Origin: Gemmatimonadales bacterium UBA4456
GTDB lineage: Bacteria; Gemmatimonadota; Gemmatimonadetes; Longimicrobiales; Gaopeijiaceae
DNA length: 16,820 bases
Direction of reading: 5' to 3'
Assembly: GCA_002390225.1 (NCBI GenBank)
Contig: DGOW01000016.1
Span: forward strand, 17,268 to 34,087
This document shows positions 6,056 through 13,544 of the stretch, in pieces. Numbering within the stretch: the stretch's first letter is position 1; each line of letters begins with the position of its first letter. The notes beneath the pieces were generated by a model, which was not told the DNA's origin, made no database searches, and worked only from the letters and a program-made list of their open reading frames with translations. The position numbers and the translations under genes are program-made.

Positions 6056-6643
6056 CCGAATCCGCTCCCGCAGTTGATGGAGGCGGTCAGGACCGTGTGC
6101 TCCGTGACACCTCCGCCACGAGTACGGATTTCGATCGATCCGTATCGCCGTGTGAAGCACTGCGGCAGTTCACGATCCCCTGTCGGGGAAAGCCAGAGAC
6201 GGAGCAGATGCCGGCACCGTTCGGTCTCAGCCCAGTCCAGTCCACAAAGTCCGTCCGGTCGTGCAGTTGCGAATGGTTGTAGACAAACTGCATATCACCC
6301 TTTTCCAGACGCGTGCGCACGTGCATCTCCGGATCGTTCCCGAGTCGATCCAGCATGTCCAGAGCCTCGACGTGAGCCGGGCTCAACGGCATGGCGCCCT
6401 CGAAGCGTTGCGCGCTTTCAATGTGCTGACGCTGGTAGGAGACCGTCAGGTGGCCGGCGTGCAAGTTGAACACGGGGATCTCTATGTACGACTCGGCGCC
6501 GGGCGGGATCTCGCCCCGGCGGTCCGTAGCGATCGGATCTAGGAGTCACTGCACCAGACCTGTACACTCCGACCACATACGGTTGTAGATGGACCGTGCA
6601 CTGACCACTTAAACGCGCCCCCGTATCGCGCACGTGTCCCAGG
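6052..6643 (-). pseudogene. Decayed TauD/TfdA-type Fe(II)/2-oxoglutarate dioxygenase, C-terminal part
   Basis: The conserved C-terminal half of a TauD/TfdA-family dioxygenase can be read on the minus strand, but only by changing frame. Segment 1 (about 6643-6605) gives RARYGGAFKW, matching the family's ...GG.S+W.SS region. After a frameshift near 6603 comes SARSIYNRM, then an in-frame TGA at 6548-6546. The same frame then runs through TDRRGEIPPG, IPVFNLHAGHLTVSYQRQHI, AQRF, EALDMLDRL and GDMQFVYNHSQLHDRTDFVDW, whose NH..LH supplies the distal iron histidine. A second frameshift near 6230 leads to ETERCRHLLRLWLSPTG (the RHLLRLWL arginines are typical 2-oxoglutarate ligands), then RELPQCFTRRYGSIEIRTRGG and a TAA at 6054-6052. 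The N-terminal half with the HxD iron motif is not found. It cannot make a working enzyme as it stands. Family assignment is from remembered motifs. Confidence 0.8.
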
Positions 6644-6795
6644 ATATGACCTTGGAGCAATCACAGGCAGGCTAACGTCCGTGCGTGAGCCAGGTGAGGG
6701 GTCCAGTGGCGCCCTCGCTGCGCAATGACCCATGTTGGCTGCCTCCCATCCGGGTCTGAACAAGGCCCTCCTCATGTCCGCCACAGCTCACTGCC
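6644..6795. other. Leader region of the amidase gene
   Basis: This 152-base stretch lies between the recognisable dioxygenase remnant and the amidase ATG. It must hold the amidase promoter, but I see no convincing -35/-10 pair. Minus-strand frames here (for example TDVSLP at about 6691-6674) may be further, more degraded dioxygenase sequence. No other feature is seen. Confidence 0.3.
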
Positions 6796-8454
6796 ATGTT
6801 CAACGCGTCACGAATCCGATCTCTCCTGCTCGCAGCGCCGCTGGCTTTCGCTGCCTGCGCCCCCGCCGCCGCCGAATCATTCGACGTGGTTGAAGCCACG
6901 ATCCTCGACATGCAGCAGGCGATGGAGGACGGACGGGTCACCTCTCGGGACCTCGTCGAAGCACATCTTCTGCGCATCGCGATACACGAGGATCAGGTGA
7001 ACGCGGTCATCACCGTGAACAAGAACGCGCTCGCCGAGGCAGACCGCCTCGACCGGGAACGTGCCGAGGGTCGGGTCCGCGGGCCGCTCCACGGAATCCC
7101 GGTCGCCCTGAAGGACAACGTGCACACGACCGACATCCGGACGACGGGTGGTGCGATCGCGTTTGAGAGCTTGATCCCTCCATATGACGCGACCCTGACG
7201 ACCAACCTCCGAGAAGCTGGAGCCATCATCCTGGCAAAGACTGTCATGACGGAGTTGGCTAACTTCACCGCCGCAGGCATGCCCGGGAACTACAGTGCTG
7301 TCGGTGGCTACGGTCTGAACCCCTACGATCCGCGCCGGGATCCGCGTGAGGGTCGGAATGACGGACGGCCAGTCCTGGGCGTAGGTGGGTCCAGCTCAGG
7401 CATCGGGACCGCCATGAGCTTCTGGGCAGGCAACGTGGGCACGGAGACGTCCGGCTCGATCCTCTCGCCAGCGAACGCCAACATGCTGGCGGGCATCAAG
7501 CCGACGGTCGGGCGTATCAGCCGGTGGGGTGTCATCCCCATCACCGGCGACCAGGACACGGCCGGACCGATGACACGCTGGGTCACCGACGCCGCGATCA
7601 TGCTCGGCGCGCTCGAGGGCTCCGCTCCCGACCCGAATGATCCCGTGACTTCCACCTGCTCTCCCCCGCCGGGGAACGACTACACCGCATACCTCAACGC
7701 GAATGGCCTTCAGGGCGCTCGTATCGGTATCCCTCGAGCCATGTACTACGACTCGGTGCAGGTTCCTGGTCTGAATGGGTACCGCGGAGGTCTGTCGACA
7801 GAGGCCCGCGCGGCGATGGACGAGGTCATCCAGGTCCTGCAGGCGCAGGGTGCAACCGTCGTCGATCCGGCTGACATTCCAAGCGTCATTGATACCGATC
7901 CGGCCGGAAATCTCATGACTGCCCCCGCCAGTAGCGTGCTCTTCTACGGAATGAAGCGCGACTTCAACATCTGGCTCGAGTCACTGGGCGATGCGGCGCC
8001 GGTAGGCACGCTGACGGAGCTCCGCGAGTGGAACCAGGAGCACCGCCAGGCCGGATCACTCAAGTACGATCAGTTACGGCTCGACCAGTCCGACGAGATC
8101 GATCTCGAGGCCGACAGGGCACGTTACGAAGAAGACCGTGCGAGGGACCTCCTGCTCAATGGTGAGCGGGGTATCGACGCAGCGATAGCCGAGCACGACC
8201 TGGACGCCCTGCTCTTCCCCGGCTCAGGTGGTGCTGGGATTGCAGCGCGGCCAGGGTACCCAACGGTGATCGTCCCCTTCGCACTCACTCAGTCCGACTT
8301 CGATCCACCGCTCCCGGCTGACTTCGACGTTCAGCCTCGTCCCTTCGGCGTCAGCTTCACCGGGGGTGCGTGCAGCGAGCCACGTCTTATCGAGCTGGCC
8401 TATGCATTCGAACAGGCAACGATGCGACGCGTGGCACCGCCCGGGATGAACTAG
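6796..8454 (+). CDS. Exported amidase-signature family hydrolase
   Basis: 552-residue enzyme of the amidase signature family (GatA/FAAH/peptide amidase fold), which hydrolyses C-N amide bonds with a Ser-cisSer-Lys triad. Seen: Lys106 in VALKDN, the cis serine Ser200 in GVGGSSSGIG, and the nucleophile Ser221 in GTETSGSILSPA, followed by GIKPTVGRISRWGVIPI. The C-terminal SEPRLIELAYAFEQAT block is common in secreted amidases of this type. An N-terminal signal (RIRSLLLAAPLAFAACAPAAA) shows export. The cysteine at 21 could be lipidated, but FAAC is a poor lipobox, so cleavage at AAA is equally possible. The site of action is therefore the periplasm or outside, not tRNA amidation. Substrate is unknown; peptide or amino-acid amides are likely. 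The stop is only nine bases before the M20 peptidase ATG, so the two are co-transcribed. No ribosome-binding site is obvious. Confidence 0.92.
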   Translation: MFNASRIRSLLLAAPLAFAACAPAAAESFDVVEATILDMQQAMEDGRVTSRDLVEAHLLRIAIHEDQVNAVITVNKNALAEADRLDRERAEGRVRGPLHGIPVALKDNVHTTDIRTTGGAIAFESLIPPYDATLTTNLREAGAIILAKTVMTELANFTAAGMPGNYSAVGGYGLNPYDPRRDPREGRNDGRPVLGVGGSSSGIGTAMSFWAGNVGTETSGSILSPANANMLAGIKPTVGRISRWGVIPITGDQDTAGPMTRWVTDAAIMLGALEGSAPDPNDPVTSTCSPPPGNDYTAYLNANGLQGARIGIPRAMYYDSVQVPGLNGYRGGLSTEARAAMDEVIQVLQAQGATVVDPADIPSVIDTDPAGNLMTAPASSVLFYGMKRDFNIWLESLGDAAPVGTLTELREWNQEHRQAGSLKYDQLRLDQSDEIDLEADRARYEEDRARDLLLNGERGIDAAIAEHDLDALLFPGSGGAGIAARPGYPTVIVPFALTQSDFDPPLPADFDVQPRPFGVSFTGGACSEPRLIELAYAFEQATMRRVAPPGMN

Positions 8455-8463
8455 GTCGGCGTG

Positions 8464-9819
8464 ATGTCGAGTGTGGCCGGATCTCGGCGAACCCAAAGGT
8501 GGACCACGGCAGTCACGCTCGGAGGGACGGTGGCAACCGCACTTACCGTGACAGCGGCCGGTTCGCTCAGCGCTCAGCAGACAGAGGAAGCGGCGATGGC
8601 CCGCTGGGTCGATGATCATCGCTCCGAGGCGGTCGAGCTCCTCGAGCAGATCACCAACATCAACAGCTACACGCTGAATCCCCCCGGCGTGCGGGAGGTC
8701 GCGGACGTGCTCGCGCCGGAATTCGAGGCGCTGGGATTCGATGTGCGCTGGATCGACGGCTCTGCCTTCGACCGGGCAGGGCACCTGTTCGCAGAACGAC
8801 GCGGGTCCGGCACCCGCATGCTCCTGATCGGCCACCTCGACACCGTATTCCCCGAGGCCGACCCCTTCGACTCCTTCAGGCGCGTCGATGAAACTACCGT
8901 CGCGGGCCCGGGCGTGGGTGACATGAAGGGTGGCCTGGTCATCATCCTTCAGACCCTGCAGGCGCTCGACGAACAGGGGCTGCTCGAGGACACCAACATC
9001 ACCGTCGCCATGATCGGTGACGAAGAGCGCACTGGGTCACCCAGCGAGCTCGCACGCCGCGATCTGATCGACGCGGCGCGATGGGCGGACGTAGCGCTGG
9101 GATTCGAGGGGCTCGAAACCGCGAACTCAGCGGCGATTGCGCGACGTGGTGGTACGGGATGGACCCTCACGGCGAAGGGTATTCGAGGACATTCTTCTCG
9201 CATCTTCGACGACGAGATCGGGTTCGGCGCGGTCTTCGAGGCGGCTCGCATTCTCAACGCTTTCCGAGAGGAGTTCGCGGGGGAAGAGTTCCTGACCTTC
9301 AGCCCCGGGCTGCTCCTGGGGGGCAGCGAGGTCGAACGAGACCCCGTCACGAGCTCGGGCTCGGCGTCTGGTCTGTCGAACGTGGTCGCCGAGACCGTGG
9401 TCGCGACGGGCGACCTGCGCACCATTTCAGGAGCGCAGGGGCAGCGGGTGATCGACCGCATGACAGAGATCGCATCGGACAACCTGCCCGGTACCAGCGC
9501 TACACTCGAGTTCCGAGGGGTACCCAGCGGGATGCCGCCAAAGCCCGGTAGTGAGCGACTCTTCAAGATGTACGACGAGACCAGTCGCGACCTGGGCTTC
9601 GGACCAATCGATCTCATCAGTCCGATGCGTCTCGGCGGGGCGGACATTTCAACCGCAGCTCCGCACGTGGACGGCGCGCTGGCCGCGATCGGAGGCATGG
9701 GCTCCGGGTGGCATTCCTCGGCCGAGACTGCAGACCTGGAGAAGATCGCGATCCGAACCAAGCTCGCTGCCTCCTTGATCCTCCGTCTCTCACAACGGGA
9801 GTGGGATCAGGGCCGCTGA
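8464..9819 (+). CDS. Exported M20 family metallopeptidase (glutamate carboxypeptidase-like)
   Basis: 451-residue zinc peptidase of family M20, closest in motifs to carboxypeptidase G2, which removes C-terminal glutamate from peptides and folates. All metal and catalytic residues appear: His124 and Asp126 in GHLDTVFP, bridging Asp153 in GPGVGDMKGG, catalytic Glu187 with ligand Glu188 in GDEERTGS, Glu215 in GFEGLE, and His416 in GSGWHSSAE. The dimerisation domain lies between, at about 230-340. The N-terminus carries a signal peptide ending near SLSAQQ, so the enzyme acts outside the cytoplasm. A GTG at 8461 directly before the ATG is an alternative start. It follows the amidase by nine bases, and the pair may act in sequence on amide-blocked or gamma-glutamyl-type peptides (inference). 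About 120 bases separate it from the next gene. Confidence 0.92.
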   Translation: MSSVAGSRRTQRWTTAVTLGGTVATALTVTAAGSLSAQQTEEAAMARWVDDHRSEAVELLEQITNINSYTLNPPGVREVADVLAPEFEALGFDVRWIDGSAFDRAGHLFAERRGSGTRMLLIGHLDTVFPEADPFDSFRRVDETTVAGPGVGDMKGGLVIILQTLQALDEQGLLEDTNITVAMIGDEERTGSPSELARRDLIDAARWADVALGFEGLETANSAAIARRGGTGWTLTAKGIRGHSSRIFDDEIGFGAVFEAARILNAFREEFAGEEFLTFSPGLLLGGSEVERDPVTSSGSASGLSNVVAETVVATGDLRTISGAQGQRVIDRMTEIASDNLPGTSATLEFRGVPSGMPPKPGSERLFKMYDETSRDLGFGPIDLISPMRLGGADISTAAPHVDGALAAIGGMGSGWHSSAETADLEKIAIRTKLAASLILRLSQREWDQGR

Positions 9820-9941
9820 GCGAGTCGACGAGCTTCACCGGGAGCGTGTCCGACGACGGCGACGGCGGCACGAACTGGCGCACTGAACCCGGTCGGCCCC
9901 AAGCTCGTCACCCTCGCCGTCCATCATCCCCCCGCCTGTTC

Positions 9942-11096
9942 ATGACCGAATCCACCTATGCCGCCATCACCGGCTGGGGCTCATGTATGCCCCCGGCGGT
10001 CCTGTCGAACGACGATCTCTCCACGTTCCTGGACACTTCCGATGAGTGGATCATTACGAGAACCGGAATGAAGGAGCGTCGGATCTCCCACGTGTCGGCG
10101 ACGGAGCTGGCGACGCTCGCGGCCCGGCGAGCGCTCGCATGCGCGGACCTCGATCCAGCTGACGTCGACCTGATCATCTACGGGGGCGTAAGCAACGAGG
10201 AACTGTGCCCGAATAGCGCGTCGGGCGTCCAGGTGTCCCTCGGCGCCCAGAACGCCGCCTCGATGGACCTGAACACGGCGTGCACCAGCTTCTGCTACGG
10301 ACTCGCCGCGGCCACGGGCATGATCCGCACCGGGCAGGTTCGAAACGCTGTGGTGATCGGCGTCGAGCTGATCAGCCGCTACATGGACTGGGAAAACCGC
10401 AATGTCGCGGTGCTCTTCGGCGATGGTGCAGCGGCCGTCGTGCTGCAGGCGACCGACAACGAGGAGGGCATGCTCGCCAGCGTCCTGGGTTGTGACGCGC
10501 AGGCGCGCCAGACACTCCGCGTCCGCGGGTTCGGGTGCGGCTACTCGGGGTACGGGATCACACTCGGCGACACGTTCTGGGACTTCGATGGCCAGCAGAT
10601 CTTCAAGCGGGCCGTGCTCGGCATGTCTCGCGCCTCCCGGGACGTGCTCGCGCAGAGCGGACTCAAAGCCGAGGACATCTCTCTCGTCGTGCCACATCAG
10701 GCCAATCTCCGCATTATCGAGTCCGTGGCGAAGTACGCCGGCATCTCGATGGAACGCGTGATGCTTACGGTCGAGAAGTACGGAAACATGAGCGCGGCGA
10801 CGGTGCCGGTGGCCCTCGTCGAAGCTTTGGAAGAAGGGCGCGTCGAGCCGAACAGCTGGCTTCTCATGCCTGCGTTTGGAGGCGGCCTGACCTACTGCTC
10901 ACTACTCGTGAAATGGGGCAGCCGAACCATCCCGCTGGAGCAGACCGACGTGGAGCTACCCCCGTGCAACGAATCCGCACTGGAGCTCGTGAATCAGGTG
11001 CGCGCCAGGCAGGACCCGTACGGTCGATCCAGGGACGGCCTGCTGGCGCCGGTCTTCCCTGAGGCCCAGCTCCGGGACGGCGACAGCGTCGTCTGA
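9942..11096 (+). CDS. 3-oxoacyl-ACP synthase III family protein with C-terminal tail
   Basis: 384-residue thiolase-fold condensing enzyme of the KAS III (FabH) type. These start fatty acid or related chains by condensing an acyl-CoA with malonyl-ACP in the cytosol. The Cys-His-Asn triad is intact: Cys114 in NTACTSFCYGL, His252 in VPHQANLRII and Asn282 in GNMSAATVPVAL. The N-terminal segment (DEWIITRTGMKERR) matches FabH. The usual FabH core ends near residue 325 (LLVKW); here 59 more residues follow, with VELPPCNESALELVNQVRARQDPYG. Such tails occur in some FabH-like subfamilies, so a role in primary fatty acid synthesis is uncertain and a specialised lipid or secondary product is possible. 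No other fatty-acid gene is nearby. The frame is open for 78 codons before this ATG, overlapping the M20 gene, but that stretch is unlike FabH and was excluded. Confidence 0.9.
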   Translation: MTESTYAAITGWGSCMPPAVLSNDDLSTFLDTSDEWIITRTGMKERRISHVSATELATLAARRALACADLDPADVDLIIYGGVSNEELCPNSASGVQVSLGAQNAASMDLNTACTSFCYGLAAATGMIRTGQVRNAVVIGVELISRYMDWENRNVAVLFGDGAAAVVLQATDNEEGMLASVLGCDAQARQTLRVRGFGCGYSGYGITLGDTFWDFDGQQIFKRAVLGMSRASRDVLAQSGLKAEDISLVVPHQANLRIIESVAKYAGISMERVMLTVEKYGNMSAATVPVALVEALEEGRVEPNSWLLMPAFGGGLTYCSLLVKWGSRTIPLEQTDVELPPCNESALELVNQVRARQDPYGRSRDGLLAPVFPEAQLRDGDSVV

Positions 11097-11201
11097 AACG
11101 TCCCTTGCCAGCATCCACATGCGCGGGGATGTTCCGGGCGATTCACACGGGTGAGCCGCACCTCGCTCTGGCGCCCGACCCCACCTCGATCGAATGCCCG
11201 G

Positions 11202-13520
11202 ATGCGCACGGTTGTGAAACACGTCCCCAGTGCCTTCGTTGCGGCTGGAATCCTGCTGACCGCCTTCCAACCGTCTTCCGTCGCTGCTCAGGCTAGCGAT
11301 GAGCTGCGAACTGCTGTCATCGACGGATCCCGTGCCCCGGTTCTGCCAGCGTCGATCACTCGAGATGATCGAGATCGAGCTACGGTTCGCGCGATCAAGC
11401 TGAACGCGCCGCTCGTGCTCGACGGCAAGCTCGATGAGGCCGTTTATCAGGACTACCAGCCGTTTGGGGACTTTGTGCAGGTGGTCCCAGTCGCCGGCAA
11501 TCCGTCGTCAGAGCGGACCGATGTCTGGATCACCTACGATGAGAACAACATCTATTTGACTTGTCGCTGCTGGGACTCGTCCCCACCGGACGAGTGGGTG
11601 ATCAATGAGTACCGTCGTGACACGGACGGCATCCGGAATAACGATCACTTCGGCGTGATGTTCGACACGTTCTACGACCGCCGAAACGGGTTGGTCTTTT
11701 ACGCCAACACTCTGGGTGCCCGAGCCGACTACGCAGTCGTCGACGAAGGCTCTCCGAACAAGGATTGGAACCCGGTGTGGGACGCCGTCGGTGGCCAATT
11801 CGAGGGCGGCTGGGTGATCGAGATGGCGATCCCTTTCAAGTCCCTCCGCTACCGGTCCGGTGCCGACCAGATGTGGGGCCTTCAGCTACGGCGCTCGGTC
11901 ATCCGCAACAACGAGTGGACGTACCTGAACCCCGTGCCGGCCTTCCTCTCCGGGCCACAGGGAATGAACCGGATCTCTTCGGGTGGGACCCTCGTCGGAC
12001 TCGACCTGCCAGCGGCGGGCAGCAACCTCGAGCTGAAGCCGTACGCGATCGGCAACCTCCGCACGAACCGCCTCACGGACCCGGTTGTGAATAACGACGT
12101 GACCGGGGACGTGGGGGTAGATCTGAAGTACGGGATCACGGCGAATCTTACGGCGGACCTCACCTTCAACACCGACTTCGCCCAGGTCGAGATAGACGAG
12201 CAGCAGGTGAACCTCACCCGCTTCAATCTCTTCTTCCCCGAAAAGCGAGAGTTCTTTCTGGAGGGTCGTGGCGTCTTCGATTTCGGAACGGGCGGCAGCG
12301 GCGGGTTCCGTCCCGGACGCAGTTTCGGCCGTGGGGGTGGTGATCGGCCCACGCTTTTCTACAGCCGGCGAATCGGCCTCGATCGTGGCGAGGTCTTACC
12401 CATCGATCTCGGCGGACGAGTCACCGGAAAGGTCGGACCGTTCAACGTCGGACTGGTGAACATCCAGACGGGCGGCATCGAGCCTGCCGGTATCGAGAGT
12501 ACGAACTTCTCCGTCGTCCGACTCAAAAGAGACATCCTCGGACGTAGCTCGATCGGTGCGATGTTCACGAATCGCTCGGTCTCTGTTCGCGGGGACGGGT
12601 CCAACCGTGTGTTCGGTGTCGACGGCTCGTTCGGGATTACACAGGATCTTCAGGCAGGGGCCTACTGGGCTCGTACTGAGACACCCTCACTGACAGGCGG
12701 GAACGAGAGCTACCAGATGGCCCTGTCGCACACCGGCGATCTGTACGGCGGGAGCGTGTCTCACCTGAAGGTTGGGGAGGACTTCAACCCCGAGGTCGGA
12801 TTCGTTCGACGGACCGACTTCGTGAAGAACACCGGGTCCCTCCGCTTCAGTCCACGTCCCAGCGGGATCGAAGCGATTCGGAAGGTCACGTGGGAGGCTG
12901 GAGTCGAACACTTCGATGACGGCGTCGGGCTCATGCAGTCTCGGCGGCAGACAGCACGATTCGACGTCGAAATGGAGAACGCCGACCGCTGGTCGATCGA
13001 GGGGATCAGGGAGTTCGAGCGGATCGATGACCTGTTTCCGATCTCGCGCGACCAGAATATCCCTGTCGGTCGCTACACATTCACCAGCCAACGCGTCTCG
13101 TATACGGGCGGCCCCCAGCGGTGGATGTCCGGCAACATTTCGTATCAATGGGGCGATTTCTACCACGGCTCGCTTCGCTCCTTGAGCATCAGCCGAGGGC
13201 GAGCCGTAATATCGAACCATCTGTCGCTCGAGCCGGGCGTCAGCTACAACCTACTCGACCTTCCAGAGGGTGAAGAAACCCAGGCCGTATTCCGACTCCG
13301 CAGCGATTACGCGTTCACTCCACGTATGTTTGCCAGCGCACTGTTCCAGTACAACGAGGCCGATCGGATTCTGTCGAGTAACGTCCGGTTCCGGTGGGAG
13401 TACGCGCCAGGTAGCGAGCTGTTCGTAGTCTGGACGGACGAACGGGACCGACGCCCCCAAGGGACAGGCCTGCGCACGCAGGGTCTGGCGATCAAGATCA
13501 CAAGATTGCTCCAGTACTAG
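11202..13520 (+). CDS. DUF5916 protein with N-terminal CBM9-like domain, outer-membrane
   Basis: 772-residue exported protein. A signal peptide (MRTVVKHVPSAFVAAGILLTAF...) is cleaved near residue 30. Residues about 62-250 resemble the family 9 carbohydrate-binding-like fold (APLVLDGKLDEAVYQDY, RTDVWITYDENNIYLTCRCWDSSP, EGGWVIEMAIPFKSLRY). From about 275 the DUF5916 region follows, with TADLTFNTDFAQVEIDEQQV and FFPEKREFFLEGRGVFDFG, the most recognisable family block. The rest is rich in alternating beta strands and ends in an aromatic residue (KITRLLQY), which fits an outer-membrane barrel. Proteins of this kind accompany TonB-dependent receptors and secreted hydrolases in Bacteroidota, Gemmatimonadota and relatives, but their activity is unknown. 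An upstream ATG at 11151 would add 17 residues unlike a signal peptide. It is followed 24 bases later by the M28 lipoprotein, so it likely leads a three-gene unit. Confidence 0.88.
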   Translation: MRTVVKHVPSAFVAAGILLTAFQPSSVAAQASDELRTAVIDGSRAPVLPASITRDDRDRATVRAIKLNAPLVLDGKLDEAVYQDYQPFGDFVQVVPVAGNPSSERTDVWITYDENNIYLTCRCWDSSPPDEWVINEYRRDTDGIRNNDHFGVMFDTFYDRRNGLVFYANTLGARADYAVVDEGSPNKDWNPVWDAVGGQFEGGWVIEMAIPFKSLRYRSGADQMWGLQLRRSVIRNNEWTYLNPVPAFLSGPQGMNRISSGGTLVGLDLPAAGSNLELKPYAIGNLRTNRLTDPVVNNDVTGDVGVDLKYGITANLTADLTFNTDFAQVEIDEQQVNLTRFNLFFPEKREFFLEGRGVFDFGTGGSGGFRPGRSFGRGGGDRPTLFYSRRIGLDRGEVLPIDLGGRVTGKVGPFNVGLVNIQTGGIEPAGIESTNFSVVRLKRDILGRSSIGAMFTNRSVSVRGDGSNRVFGVDGSFGITQDLQAGAYWARTETPSLTGGNESYQMALSHTGDLYGGSVSHLKVGEDFNPEVGFVRRTDFVKNTGSLRFSPRPSGIEAIRKVTWEAGVEHFDDGVGLMQSRRQTARFDVEMENADRWSIEGIREFERIDDLFPISRDQNIPVGRYTFTSQRVSYTGGPQRWMSGNISYQWGDFYHGSLRSLSISRGRAVISNHLSLEPGVSYNLLDLPEGEETQAVFRLRSDYAFTPRMFASALFQYNEADRILSSNVRFRWEYAPGSELFVVWTDERDRRPQGTGLRTQGLAIKITRLLQY

Positions 13521-13535
13521 GTGCCACCGATGGAA

Positions 13536-13540
13536 AGAGG
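13536..13540 (+). promoter_or_regulatory. Ribosome-binding site deciding the M28 start
   Basis: AGAGG four bases before the ATG at 13545 is one of the few clear Shine-Dalgarno sequences in the window. It favours this start over the in-frame GTG at 13521, which directly abuts the preceding stop, and over the ATG at 13530. Confidence 0.55.
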
Positions 13541-13544
13541 ACTC

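Noticed and set aside
6087..6473. 128-residue intact minus-strand protein
   Set aside because: It is only the middle segment of the broken dioxygenase. The first codon is an internal GTG, and its last part runs out of frame after the frameshift near 6230.
8949..9761. A 270-codon minus-strand frame opposite the M20 peptidase
   Set aside because: Ser/Pro/Arg-rich composition with no motif, fully covered by a convincing plus-strand gene.
9708..9941. 78-codon N-terminal extension of the FabH-type gene
   Set aside because: The extension overlaps the M20 coding end, is Pro/Arg/Gly-rich and unlike any FabH N-terminus; the ATG at 9942 directly precedes the conserved fold.
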